Of a DNA stretch of 64,000 nt, positions 42,018 to 50,212 are shown one piece after another. The position numbers and the translations under genes are program-made. The stretch's first letter is position 1, and every line of letters begins with the position of its first letter. Source of the stretch: Neobacillus vireti (GTDB lineage Bacteria; Bacillota; Bacilli; Bacillales; Cytobacillaceae). The notes beneath the pieces were generated by a model that made no database searches, had not been told where the DNA came from, and worked only from the letters and a program-made list of their open reading frames with translations. The stretch spans positions 350,884 to 414,883 of the forward strand of contig NZ_LDNB01000010.1 of NCBI RefSeq assembly GCF_001026695.1. Direction: 5' to 3'.

Positions 42018-42060
42018 CCCCCAGCGCGTTAATACGTTCACGCAACGGGGGTCAGGCACC
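42009..42060. repeat. REP-A palindrome at a gene breakpoint
   Basis: GGTGCCTGACCCCCAGCG ... CGCAACGGGGGTCAGGCACC with the inner loop GTTAATACGTTCAC. It sits at the 3' end of both the cut glycosyltransferase and the convergent add gene, with T tract on the right. Confidence 0.93.
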
Positions 42061-42075
42061 TTTTTCCTATTCTTA

Positions 42076-43080
42076 TCAATTAAACTTCATTTTATATTTC
42101 CTTAGTTTTTCCTTTGTCGCAGCATCTGCAAAGCTTGCTTCCACACTAGTAAGATAAATTTGCCGATAATCCGCTTCACTTATCTGGAATTCATTAAATA
42201 CGATGGTGCATTCCTTCGCCATTGTGGTATCTGATACTGTCCGGTTGTCGGTATTAATGGTTACTTTTATGCCATCCTGATGAAAATGATAGATTGGATG
42301 TTCACTAAATTGGTTCACTGCTTTTGTTTGAACATTACTTGTTGGACACATTTCAAGCACAATCTGTTTTTCCTTCACGATGTCATACGCTGCTGCGCAA
42401 TCCTTAATAAATACCCCATGCCCAATCCTTTCAGCCTCTAATAGCTCAACAGCCTCGAGGACATTTTTCCCAATTCCTGTTTCACCTGCGTGGATTGTGA
42501 CCCGGTATCCATATTCTCTCGCTAGAGCAATCGGTTCAACGAATTTGCCGCAAAACCCTTCCTCCTCCGATGCACACAGGTCAATTGCCACAACCCCTTT
42601 TCCAAGGAACGCCTTCCCTTTTTCTACGACTTCAAAAGCGCTATCAACTGACATGGTTCTCATACATGACAGAATGATATTTCCTTTTATATCGAATTGC
42701 GCTTCCGCATCCTTCATTCCGTCCAAGACGCTTTGGATGATTTCCTCGACAGTTAACCCCTTGGCCGTGTGAAGCAGCGGGGCAAATCTAACTTCCATAT
42801 ATTTTACATTTTCCTGTGCAGCATCTTCAAAAAGCTCAAAGGTAATCCTTCTTAGGTTCTCCATGGACTGCATAACCAAATTCGGGATGGCAAATCGTTT
42901 TAAATAATCGTCAAGACATTCGCAGTCCAAAGGGGCAACAAGCTCGCTTTGAATCTCTTCCTTCACCATTGCAGGCAGAGGGATGCCTTCCTTTTTCGCT
43001 ATATCAATTATCGTTTCAGCCCTTAGACTTCCGTCTAAATGGCAGTGAAGTTCTATTTTAGGTAATGTAGAAAAATTCAT
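42076..43080 (-). CDS. add: Adenosine deaminase
   Basis: 334 residues. LPKIELHCHLDGSLR (HxH metal site), VTIHAGETG (His), ERIGHGVF (SHS-type/GHG region) and KVTINTDNRTVSDT (final Asp pair replaced by TDNR, as in many bacterial Add enzymes). Deaminates adenosine to inosine. GAGGAGG precedes the ATG. Controlled by an adenine riboswitch in its leader; with the two purine permeases and BMP protein it belongs to purine salvage. Confidence 0.92.
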   Translation of the reverse strand: MNFSTLPKIELHCHLDGSLRAETIIDIAKKEGIPLPAMVKEEIQSELVAPLDCECLDDYLKRFAIPNLVMQSMENLRRITFELFEDAAQENVKYMEVRFAPLLHTAKGLTVEEIIQSVLDGMKDAEAQFDIKGNIILSCMRTMSVDSAFEVVEKGKAFLGKGVVAIDLCASEEEGFCGKFVEPIALAREYGYRVTIHAGETGIGKNVLEAVELLEAERIGHGVFIKDCAAAYDIVKEKQIVLEMCPTSNVQTKAVNQFSEHPIYHFHQDGIKVTINTDNRTVSDTTMAKECTIVFNEFQISEADYRQIYLTSVEASFADAATKEKLRKYKMKFN

Positions 43081-43111
43081 TGTTGTGTGTCCTCCTCATC
43101 AATTTTTCGAT

Positions 43112-43174
43112 AAAAAAAATTCCTGATTACGAAGAAAGCACAAAGTACATGTACCTTCTTCGTAATCAGGAATT
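43112..43174 (-). terminator. Terminator of the add adenine riboswitch
   Basis: Minus strand: AATTCCTGATTACGAAGAA and its perfect complement TTCTTCGTAATCAGGAATT around about 17 bases, then eight T. The left arm includes the 3' half of aptamer P3 and P1, so terminator and aptamer exclude each other. Confidence 0.92.
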
Positions 43175-43224
43175 ATTGGTTCCTGGTAGAGACCCCCAAA
43201 CCATATCTTTGGAGTTATACGAAG
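43158..43224 (-). ncRNA. Adenine riboswitch (purine class) upstream of add
   Basis: Minus strand: CTTCGTATAA (P1 and J1/2), GATATGG (L2), GTCTCTACC (J2/3), CCAATAA (L3) and GATTACGAAG (J3/1 and P1). The base that sets specificity is U (GAUUA), which marks adenine; guanine switches have C there. Binding would hold P1/P3 and prevent the overlapping terminator, so adenine should turn the gene on. A TTGACA at 43270-43265 is the likely -35. Confidence 0.93.
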
Positions 43225-43376
43225 TTTTTTATTTTCTATAAAGGATAATAAAATATACTTTTATTGTCAAGTAAGCCGCTGCAAAAAACTGTAAATTCCT
43301 TTTAATTGTTTAAGCATTTAAATAGAGCTATACTTTTTACTTAGGAATGCGAAATAAACAAGAAAGTGAGATTTTT

Positions 43377-44555
43377 ATGAAATCCTCAAAAAAATTAGCA
43401 TTATATATATTAATGTTTAATATGTTTATCACCTTTAGTGCAGTTGGACTCATCGTCCCCGTTATGCCAGCCTATTTGAAAACCTTTGGAGCAGCGGGGC
43501 AGGCATTAGGCTTTATTATTGCAGTAATCGCCTTAGCCCAGTTTATTTTCTCACCGGTTGCTGGGAATTTATCCGATCGCCATGGCCGAAAAAATTTAAT
43601 CATTTTCGGGCTTTTCGTGAATGGTCTTTCACAAATCTGTTTCGGACTTTCTACAGACCTATGGATGCTTTTTGTTTGCAGATTCTTTACTGGTGTCGGT
43701 TCAGCCTTTATCGTGCCTCCAGTTATGGCCTATGTGGCGGATCTTACAACAAAGGCAGAACGCGGGAAAGCGATGGGCTGGATTGGTGCGGCGATTTCAT
43801 TAGGCTTTATGATTGGGCCTGGGATTGGTGGATTTCTATCCAATGTCAGTCTCCACTTTCCGTTCTATTTTGGAGGATCTGCAACCATCATTGCTGGAAT
43901 TCTATCTATCATAATCCTTCCATCCATTAAACCTGTTATGAAAGAGGAGGTTAAGGGAGAAAATTTATTCCAACAAATGGCCCGCTCCTTCAAAACAAGC
44001 TACTTTGTTTTATTAATCGTAGTGTTTGTATTCTCCTTCGGGATTGCTAACTTCCAATCAACATTAACGATGTTTTTAACGTATAAATTTCATTACACCC
44101 CAAATGACCTTGCCATTGTCATGACCGTTGGCGGCTTTGTCGGAGTCATTGTTCAAGCCTTTGTCCTAAATAAGCTTTTTACTGTGTTTGGTGAAATGAA
44201 AATCATTCTATTTGGTTTACTTGTTGCAGCGCTTAGTCTATATGGCATGTTATATGTCAGCGGCTTTTTCATCATTCTATTGGTCGCCACCCTATTCTCG
44301 ATCGCCTCTACTTTAATACGTCCTGCCGTTAATACCTTAATTTCAAAAACAGCCGGAGATGAACAAGGTTATGCAGCCGGAATGAATAATTCATACATGA
44401 GTTTAGGCAACATGATTGGACCTGCATTAGCAGGGACGCTTTTTGACTGGCATATGAATCTTCCTTTTACAGTAGGTGCAATTATATTACTTGGCTGCTT
44501 CATTCTCACCTTTGTTTGGACAAAGAAGAAAAGGAAACATAGGGAAGTACTTTAA
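43377..44555 (+). CDS. MFS multidrug/tetracycline-type efflux transporter
   Basis: 392 residues, twelve predicted transmembrane segments. Motif A between segments 2 and 3 is GNLSDRHGRKNLIIFG; motif C-like GWIGAAISLGFMIGPGIGG in segment 5 marks a drug:H+ antiporter. Start is the ATG at 43377 behind AAAGTGAG; an earlier ATG has no site. Substrate cannot be named. Confidence 0.88.
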   Translation: MKSSKKLALYILMFNMFITFSAVGLIVPVMPAYLKTFGAAGQALGFIIAVIALAQFIFSPVAGNLSDRHGRKNLIIFGLFVNGLSQICFGLSTDLWMLFVCRFFTGVGSAFIVPPVMAYVADLTTKAERGKAMGWIGAAISLGFMIGPGIGGFLSNVSLHFPFYFGGSATIIAGILSIIILPSIKPVMKEEVKGENLFQQMARSFKTSYFVLLIVVFVFSFGIANFQSTLTMFLTYKFHYTPNDLAIVMTVGGFVGVIVQAFVLNKLFTVFGEMKIILFGLLVAALSLYGMLYVSGFFIILLVATLFSIASTLIRPAVNTLISKTAGDEQGYAAGMNNSYMSLGNMIGPALAGTLFDWHMNLPFTVGAIILLGCFILTFVWTKKKRKHREVL

Positions 44556-44565
44556 CTTTATGGAA

Positions 44566-44616
44566 GGTGCCTGACACCTGCAAATTAATGTGTTAACGCT
44601 TCGGGTGTCAGGTATA
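44566..44616. repeat. REP-A palindrome, right arm diverged
   Basis: GGTGCCTGACACC ... GGGTGTCAGGTAT with inner AATGTGTTAACGCTT. It follows the MFS stop by 10 bases. The rest of the gap to 44764 shows no gene beyond a very short frame. Confidence 0.88.
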
Positions 44617-44764
44617 TCATTACATTTACTTTATAAAAGTATACCCATCAGGCCGTGGAAGGAGGATGAGTAGATTTAAAATCCATCCATGTAATACTAA
44701 TTTTCAATTGAATTTTAGCTGAACATGGCGTAGTCTAATTAGAAAATGGAAATGAGGTGTCATC

Positions 44765-45847
44765 ATGCAACAAGAAATTACTTTTTTTCAAAGAGATGTA
44801 TTAAAAGAAAAACCTGATACCGCTTCACTTGGTTTTGGGAAGTATTACAGCGATTACATGTTTGTGATGGATTATCATGTCGAAAACGGTTGGCATGATC
44901 CGCGGATTATTCCTTATGCACCATTAACACTTGACCCGGCCGCAATGGTTTTTCACTATGGACAAGCCATTTTTGAAGGGTTAAAGGCCTATAAGTCAGC
45001 GGATGGGACGATTCAACTCTTCCGTCCTGAAAAAAACATGAAGCGACTAAATGATTCATGCGACAGACTGTGTATTCCACAAATTGATGAGAGTTTCTTA
45101 TTAAGTGCAATTAAACAATTAATTTTTACGGAAAAGGATTGGATTCCAGATGGTGAAGGGACATCCCTTTACATACGCCCATTTATTTTCTCGACTGAAC
45201 CCTATCTCGGCGTCCGTCCTGCAAACCAATATAAACTGCTTGTCATCCTTTCGCCTTCAGGAGCCTATTATGGCGACCAATTAAGCCCTGTTAAAATCTA
45301 TGTAGAAGAGCAATATGTTCGGGCTGTTATCGGCGGGGTTGGCCATGTGAAGACCTCCGGCAATTATGCAGCCAGCATGAAGGCACAAGAAAAGGCTGAG
45401 GCAAATGGGTTCGCCCAAATTCTCTGGCTTGATGCAAAAGAGAATAAGTATGTCGAAGAAGTCGGCAGTATGAATATTTTCTTCAAAATCAATGGCGAAG
45501 TGGTAACACCAAAATTGAATGGCAGTATTTTACCTGGTGTTACACGTGATTCAGTTATTGAATTATTAAAATATTGGAACATACCTGTCCACGAAGCGAA
45601 AATTTCAATTGAAGAGATTTTTGCCGCACATGAGCGCGGTGAACTTGAGGAAGTCTTCGGTGCAGGAACAGCTGCCGTTATTTCACCCGTTGGCGAATTA
45701 AATTGGAATGAGCGCTCAATCACAATTAATGATAATAAAATCGGCCAGCTGTCACAGCGTATTTATGAAGAAATAACTGGAATACAGATTGGAAAAAAAG
45801 CGGACCCATTTAACTGGACAGTTAAAGTCGCCCCGGTTGAGGTTTAA
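44765..45847 (+). CDS. ilvE: Branched-chain amino acid aminotransferase
   Basis: 360 residues, PLP fold type IV. MVFHYGQAIFEGLKAYKSADG, LYIRPFIF, GVGHVKTSGNYAASMKAQ (catalytic Lys), EEVGSMNIFF and GAGTAAVISPVG are BCAT features; the length fits the longer bacterial form. Interconverts Leu/Ile/Val and their 2-oxo acids. GAGGTG lies before the ATG. It stands alone with its own terminator. Confidence 0.93.
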   Translation: MQQEITFFQRDVLKEKPDTASLGFGKYYSDYMFVMDYHVENGWHDPRIIPYAPLTLDPAAMVFHYGQAIFEGLKAYKSADGTIQLFRPEKNMKRLNDSCDRLCIPQIDESFLLSAIKQLIFTEKDWIPDGEGTSLYIRPFIFSTEPYLGVRPANQYKLLVILSPSGAYYGDQLSPVKIYVEEQYVRAVIGGVGHVKTSGNYAASMKAQEKAEANGFAQILWLDAKENKYVEEVGSMNIFFKINGEVVTPKLNGSILPGVTRDSVIELLKYWNIPVHEAKISIEEIFAAHERGELEEVFGAGTAAVISPVGELNWNERSITINDNKIGQLSQRIYEEITGIQIGKKADPFNWTVKVAPVEV

Positions 45848-45866
45848 AAGACATCTGTTGAATAGA

Positions 45867-45914
45867 ATGCAAAACACCTTTCAGTTTTTTTTGAAAGGTG
45901 TTTTGCATTTTTTT
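45867..45914 (+). terminator. Rho-independent terminator of ilvE
   Basis: ATGCAAAACACCTTTCA and TGAAAGGTGTTTTGCAT form a perfect stem with a T-rich loop, then a T tract. Confidence 0.93.
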
Positions 45915-45947
45915 ATAAAATTGCCACATGATAGTTTAAATTATCAT

Positions 45948-46586
45948 CTATTCCGGAATAATAATCTTCAATTCCCCATCATGGTTAGTAATTTCTATCA
46001 CCTTGTCAGCAAACAAATAAGGCGTATCAAATCGATCTTGCTTTTTGAAATCCAGATAACTATTATTGGCGGTCAGGACTGGAAAGACCGCATTAGTCTT
46101 TTTGAAAACATTTTGATAAACCTCTATTTCTGCCATCAAGATAATCTGTTTATTAGAAATGGCAAAAAAGAGCTTTCCAATCTCCCTGCCATCGTCGGTG
46201 ATGTTGATCTGCTGGAGAATGGAAATGAGACAAGTGACAAAATCATTCAGCTTCTCGTTCGTTAAACCTGTTAACTGCCCTTTCTCTAAAGCCTTGTTAA
46301 TGCCATTCTTCAATTCTTTAAAGGAAAATACATCTTCAATCCTAAGAGTCTTGTTCGTTTTCCCGAGACTCTCAAACTTTTTTCTCGTTTCAAATAGATA
46401 GTCCTTGATAAAACCTCTATACTCCTCCCGCTGCACAACAAAATCTGTTAGCTCATTGATACAGCGAATCTCTTTACTCCGATTACGGATTAATTGTAAG
46501 AAAGCATAGATATCCTTCTCATCAAAGGTATTTTCATTCAACTTACCATAGTAATAATTCAGTAACGATAACTCTTTTGTATCCAT
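45948..46586 (-). CDS. Hypothetical soluble protein
   Basis: 212 residues from the ATG at 46586 behind AGGAG; a longer frame has no ribosome site. Mostly helical, charged N-terminal half and a beta-rich end (ADKVIEITNHDGELKIIIPE). No transmembrane segment, no family that I recognise. It lies beside the 21-bp keyword array. Confidence 0.6.
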   Translation of the reverse strand: MDTKELSLLNYYYGKLNENTFDEKDIYAFLQLIRNRSKEIRCINELTDFVVQREEYRGFIKDYLFETRKKFESLGKTNKTLRIEDVFSFKELKNGINKALEKGQLTGLTNEKLNDFVTCLISILQQINITDDGREIGKLFFAISNKQIILMAEIEVYQNVFKKTNAVFPVLTANNSYLDFKKQDRFDTPYLFADKVIEITNHDGELKIIIPE

Positions 46587-46707
46587 TAGTCTGCTCCTAG
46601 ATGTCATATTCTTATCTACCCTATTATACATGGCTTTAATGAGACTTCTTTATAAAATTACTTGGAGATTGGAATCCTAGATTAATTTGATGTGCATTTT
46701 TGGCCGC

Positions 46708-47010
46708 TTAAGACATATTTCTAGCCGATTACGACGTATTTCCGCTCACTTATTACCTATATTTCAGAACTTACGACATCCACTGGATATTAATTGGTAA
46801 TCACCTCATACTTCGAGAACTTACGACATATTTTTAGCTGCTTACGACGTATTTCCTCTCACTTATTACCTGTTTTTCAGAACTTACGACATTTACTGGA
46901 TATTAATTGGTAATCACCTCGAACCTCGAAAACTTACGACATATTTCTAGCCGCTTACGACGTATTTCCTCTCACTTATTACCTATATTTTAGAACTTAC
47001 GACATCCACT
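46708..47010. repeat. Keyword array: TTACGAC/TTATTAC at 21-bp pitch in three 113-bp units
   Basis: TTACGAC or TTATTAC (first copy TTAAGAC) starts at 46708, 46729, 46750, 46771 / 46821, 46842, 46863, 46884 / 46934, 46955, 46976, 46997. Within a unit the step is 21; units repeat at 113. Each unit ends with GGATATTAATTGGTAATCACC. There is no continuous reading frame with a start. The gap 46587-47166 holds only this array and a promoter-like segment (TTGATATAATAATAG near 47074). Confidence 0.95.
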
Positions 47011-47166
47011 GGATATTAATTGGTAATTATCCAAGTGATGTCACAATTCGCCTTCCACTTAGTGACGACGTTTTGATATAATAATAGTAACCCACCCCAC
47101 TTCAAGTCAAAGTCCCCACTGATTTGGGCCATTTCTTGTTTTAATCAAAAAAAAGGAGGCTCCACT

Positions 47167-47757
47167 ATGTTTGAAATCAAAGGAAAAGAAAAGATATTCG
47201 TTTACACAGGTCCTGATGGCTCAGGAAGAAAAACCATCGCTAAAATGGTCGCTACCGCATTCGATATGGAAACCGTTCTCTCTTACACCACTCGCTCTCC
47301 CCGACATTATGAAAAAAATGGTGAAGACTACCACTTTGTTAATGAAGATACCTTCAAACAAATGCAGGCACAACAGGAATTTCTAGAGAGTGTCGAAATC
47401 GATGGAATTCATTATGGAATTCGCGAACAAGATATTGTTAAAGCATTTGAAAATCATGACCTTGTCTATTTGACTTTAAATCCCGAAGGTACTGAAAAGT
47501 TGAAAAAGATGTATGGTGATAGCGTCGTGCGTTTATTTATTTATTCAGATCGAGATACGGTTATCCAAAGACACCAGAATCGTCAAGACAGTAATGAAGT
47601 TATCGAGCGGCATATGTCCCATTATGACGAGACAATGAGCTATAAAAACAGCTGTGAACATGTGTTTGAAAATTTCGATTCCCCACAAGCTGCCTATCAG
47701 ATTAGCGAACTAATTGAAACCTTTTTGGACAGAAATCTTACTGTAACTGATTATTAA
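47167..47757 (+). CDS. Guanylate-kinase-like protein with altered P-loop
   Basis: 196 residues, GMK fold. YTTRSPRHYEKNGEDYHFV and LESVEIDGIHYGI are GMP-binding-type segments. The P-loop reads GPDGSGRKT, where true Gmk has GPSGVGKGT: the Walker lysine position is Arg with Lys after it. The lid region (RHQNRQDSNEVIERHMSH) keeps several Arg. It may be a paralogue with weakened or different nucleotide use; real gmk is elsewhere in Bacillus (near the rpoZ operon). AAGGAGG precedes the ATG. Confidence 0.75.
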   Translation: MFEIKGKEKIFVYTGPDGSGRKTIAKMVATAFDMETVLSYTTRSPRHYEKNGEDYHFVNEDTFKQMQAQQEFLESVEIDGIHYGIREQDIVKAFENHDLVYLTLNPEGTEKLKKMYGDSVVRLFIYSDRDTVIQRHQNRQDSNEVIERHMSHYDETMSYKNSCEHVFENFDSPQAAYQISELIETFLDRNLTVTDY

Positions 47758-47764
47758 AGAAAAT

Positions 47765-47816
47765 GGTGCCTGACACCCACTGCGTTAATGTGTTAACGAA
47801 TCGGGTGTCAGGCACC
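47765..47816. repeat. REP-A palindrome between convergent genes
   Basis: GGTGCCTGACACCCA ... GGGTGTCAGGCACC. Inner loop TGCGTTAATGTGTTAACGAA, which can itself form a small stem (GTTAA/TTAAC). Terminator candidate for both flanking genes. Confidence 0.93.
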
Positions 47817-47824
47817 AAGAATTT

Positions 47825-48397
47825 TTAAAAAGTGGCGTGAATCATGAATAAAACTAGAAATCCGATAGCAAGCTTCAAATGCCATTTATTGTCTTTTTTC
47901 TTGAATCGCTTTAGTCCCATGAAAAGGAGAAATATTAACAGTATAAAAGACAAAATTCCCGTTATATTTGTAAAGTCCCATTTAAACCCTCTCATGATGG
48001 CCAAATACCCGTGTAGCAAAACAATTCCAGTAGCTGTGAGCGCAAGCGGCACATGCCACTTTCTGACCAACTTAGCGATTAACTGGATGAACCCTTTTAA
48101 CTGAAAACCTCTCCATTGGATTGTCTTCAAACCTTTCCATTTCACTAAAAGAAAAACAGGATAAATGGCTAAAACGGCAAAATAAATTATTCTTGAAACG
48201 GATCCAAATTGCTTTAGTAATCCTTTATAGTGTTTGTATTCTTGCACCATTAGCTGCTGATGATTTAGTGAAATGACTACAATCCCAATGAAAAATAAAC
48301 AAATCATGAGGATGAAACATGTAAGGATGGTCCTTCGTTCTTTTGGATTAGGAATATAGCTGGCTAAAAAGCGAGTTTTTTGATTTGCATTCTGCAT
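47825..48397 (-). CDS. Membrane protein with cytochrome-b-like His pattern
   Basis: 190 residues from the second ATG (48397) behind GAGG. Four to five transmembrane segments. Histidines occur in pairs in neighbouring segments: KWHVPLALTATGIVLLHGYL and NKWHLKLAIGFLVLFMIHATF, spaced like ligands of a heme b in ferric-reductase-like or DUF4405 proteins. The electron partner is unknown. Confidence 0.6.
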   Translation of the reverse strand: MQNANQKTRFLASYIPNPKERRTILTCFILMICLFFIGIVVISLNHQQLMVQEYKHYKGLLKQFGSVSRIIYFAVLAIYPVFLLVKWKGLKTIQWRGFQLKGFIQLIAKLVRKWHVPLALTATGIVLLHGYLAIMRGFKWDFTNITGILSFILLIFLLFMGLKRFKKKDNKWHLKLAIGFLVLFMIHATF

Positions 48398-48498
48398 TCT
48401 CATTCCTCAAATCCCCTAGTGTTTTGATTTACTTCTCTATAGTATAGCCTTTCTATATTAAAATCTTCTTAAAATTTCCTAAAACTTATTAGAGGAGG

Positions 48499-48588
48499 CT
48501 ACCGGTTAAGCGGGATTGATATCGTAAAAGTGGTTCCTTCCCCTTCTTCACTTTCAACAAAAATAGTCCCCTCATGCAGATCAATAAA
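48499..48588 (-). pseudogene. Sensor histidine kinase, last 29 codons
   Basis: Minus strand: FIDLHEGTIFVESEEGEGTT, then FTISIPLNR and stop. This is the G2 box and C-terminal strand of a HATPase_c domain (GxGTTFxIxLP). Nothing upstream continues it, so it is the 3' scar of a deleted kinase gene. Confidence 0.8.
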
Positions 48589-48617
48589 TATGAACGTTCC
48601 ATTTTGAATGATGTATC

Positions 48618-48656
48618 GAAAAGGGGATTTGGTTTTTAACCAAGTCCCCTTTTCTT
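48618..48656. terminator. Terminator after the Tyr-rich gene
   Basis: AAAAGGGGA ... TCCCCTTTT with inner TTGGTTTTTAACCAA. It ends a few bases before the stop of the gene at 48667 on the minus strand. Confidence 0.9.
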
Positions 48657-48666
48657 CGTTTTAAAA

Positions 48667-48897
48667 TTAATCGTAATCAAAATCGTAATCAAAACCATTG
48701 CCATTGCCATTACCATTTTCATACCAAGGATATGGATAGAATGGATAATAAGGGCTTGGATAGTAATAAGAATGAAAATACGGGTAATAATGGTAAGGAT
48801 TGTGATGGTAGTAGAGTCTTTGATAAGGATTTCCGTAGCCGCCACCATAGCTATACATTTGTCTCACATTTTGCTGTATAGGTATTTGCACTTGCAA
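48667..48897 (-). CDS. Tyr/His/Pro-rich low-complexity protein, spore-coat-like
   Basis: 76 residues from a TTG with AGGAGG 9 bases upstream. Nearly a third of the residues are Tyr (YYHHNPYHYYPYFHSYYY, YPFYPYPWYE), followed by a GNGNGNG run and an acidic FDYDFDYD end. Such composition is typical of spore coat proteins that are cross-linked through tyrosine. The coat role is inferred from composition only. Confidence 0.65.
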   Translation of the reverse strand: MQVQIPIQQNVRQMYSYGGGYGNPYQRLYYHHNPYHYYPYFHSYYYPSPYYPFYPYPWYENGNGNGNGFDYDFDYD

Positions 48898-49030
48898 CAG
48901 TGATAACCTCCTAATAAACTATAATTCACCTCTCCCCGGATGACACCCAGTTTTAGGGTAATCAACAAATTTATGAAGGAAAAGATTAATTTTAGTCTAT
49001 TCAAACATTCCCTAATTGCCATTATAAGTA

Positions 49031-49053
49031 AAAGGGTGTCAGGCACCCTTTAA
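49031..49053. repeat. Half REP-A folding on itself
   Basis: AAAGGGTG, five bases (TCAGG), CACCCTTT. Only one arm of the family is left; a second half-like piece (GATGACACCCAGTTTTAGGG) lies at 48939-48958, so an original copy may have been split by about 70 bases. Confidence 0.65.
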
Positions 49054-49086
49054 TTTAACAACCTTTAATGACCGTCATTTGAAGAC

Positions 49087-49899
49087 TTATTGAAATCTCC
49101 AAAGGCCATTCAGCATTTCAAAAAGGTGGTTTTGGCCTGTTCCTGTGAGGTTTATTAAAAAGGGGGTTTCTCCTTTTCCTTTTAGAATCTTCGCAGCAGG
49201 GCCTTCTCCTATTGGTGTACAGAACAACAGCCGCACGCCGGGCAATTCTAGCTTTCTGCATCGCGCATTGATGGTTAAATCGACAAACTCCTCACTCTGT
49301 TTAAGGTTGAATAAATTCCCCCACTTTATGATTGTTTCCTCTAAGTTATGGATAACAAATCCAACACTTTCGAACTTCGGATTTCCCGCTGTGTGTGAGT
49401 CTATCAATCCTTGCTCCTCTAAATCTAAAATCCTTTGCTCATCCGGCTTTTCCCATTGGATAAAGAATGGCAGAGTTAGCTCGGTATCCTCGTTTTCAGG
49501 GAAAAGCAGCGACCATCTGATTACCTGCCCATCTGCTCGAACACGTTCGCCCGGGAGTGGACCATAAACTGTAAAGCCTTCTGTTTTAAGCTTTACTGCT
49601 AATTGTTCAATACAATTTGTACGAATAGCAATCCTCGCAGGACCCTCCCGACCCTGTTTGGAATGCTGCTCCACGATTTGAGTAATCAGCCGGTTCTCCT
49701 CTTGTTTCGCAGCGATTGATTGATTTTCAATTCCCAAAAACTCAATGTAGCTTAAACCAAAGTAAGTTAGCGAATTATAGGTTCCCCAAGATTCATGGCG
49801 CCCTCCGTTCTCAGCATGAATTCCCCTTTGTTTTAACAAGGGAATAGCCTCCTCTGGTTTCTTCAAAAAACAGACTAGGTGGTCAAAGGAAAATTGCAT
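49087..49899 (-). CDS. VOC-superfamily (glyoxalase-like domain) protein
   Basis: 270 residues. FSFDHLVCFLKKPEEAI at the N-terminus, GGRHESWGTYNSLTYFG and YIEFLGIENQ form the first VOC half (His and Glu metal-site candidates); the second half is more diverged (FESVGFVIHNLEETIIKWG). This layout is seen in Glyoxalase_3-type proteins. Reaction unknown. AAAGGAG precedes the ATG. Confidence 0.82.
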   Translation of the reverse strand: MQFSFDHLVCFLKKPEEAIPLLKQRGIHAENGGRHESWGTYNSLTYFGLSYIEFLGIENQSIAAKQEENRLITQIVEQHSKQGREGPARIAIRTNCIEQLAVKLKTEGFTVYGPLPGERVRADGQVIRWSLLFPENEDTELTLPFFIQWEKPDEQRILDLEEQGLIDSHTAGNPKFESVGFVIHNLEETIIKWGNLFNLKQSEEFVDLTINARCRKLELPGVRLLFCTPIGEGPAAKILKGKGETPFLINLTGTGQNHLFEMLNGLWRFQ

Positions 49900-49968
49900 G
49901 TGGTTCTCCTTTCTTAATCTTTTTCACTAAAATCAATTATTTCATTATTATACCAAAATCCACTATTG

Positions 49969-50020
49969 AGTACCTGAATCCCTGTCCATTAATACGCTAA
50001 CACATTAGGGGTTAGGTAAA
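49969..50020. repeat. Highly diverged REP-A
   Basis: AGTACCTGAATCCCTG ... AGGGGTTAGGTAA with inner TTAATACGCTAACACATT. Arms no longer pair well. In the gap 49900-50212 nothing else is recognisable. Confidence 0.55.
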
Positions 50021-50212
50021 TGTAGTGCCTGGGTGGCAAAGGATTCTCAAGATTTATTAACTACATCCTCTTCTAACGATGGGACTCTAAACGGGCTAAT
50101 AAACGTAGACTTTTGGAGAAATCCAAAACAGCTTATGAATCACGACTAGCATAATACCAGCTTAACGCAAATATGATAAAGAAAAGAATCCTAATAAGGG
50201 GGTTGTTATCGA

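Noticed and set aside
44667..44723. Possible 18-codon leader peptide before ilvE
   Set aside because: GGAGG directly abuts the ATG, leaving no spacer, and the frame is not rich in Leu, Ile or Val codons as an attenuator would be.
46708..47010. CRISPR array
   Set aside because: Repeats are 7 bases with 14-base semi-conserved spacers, and there are no cas genes.
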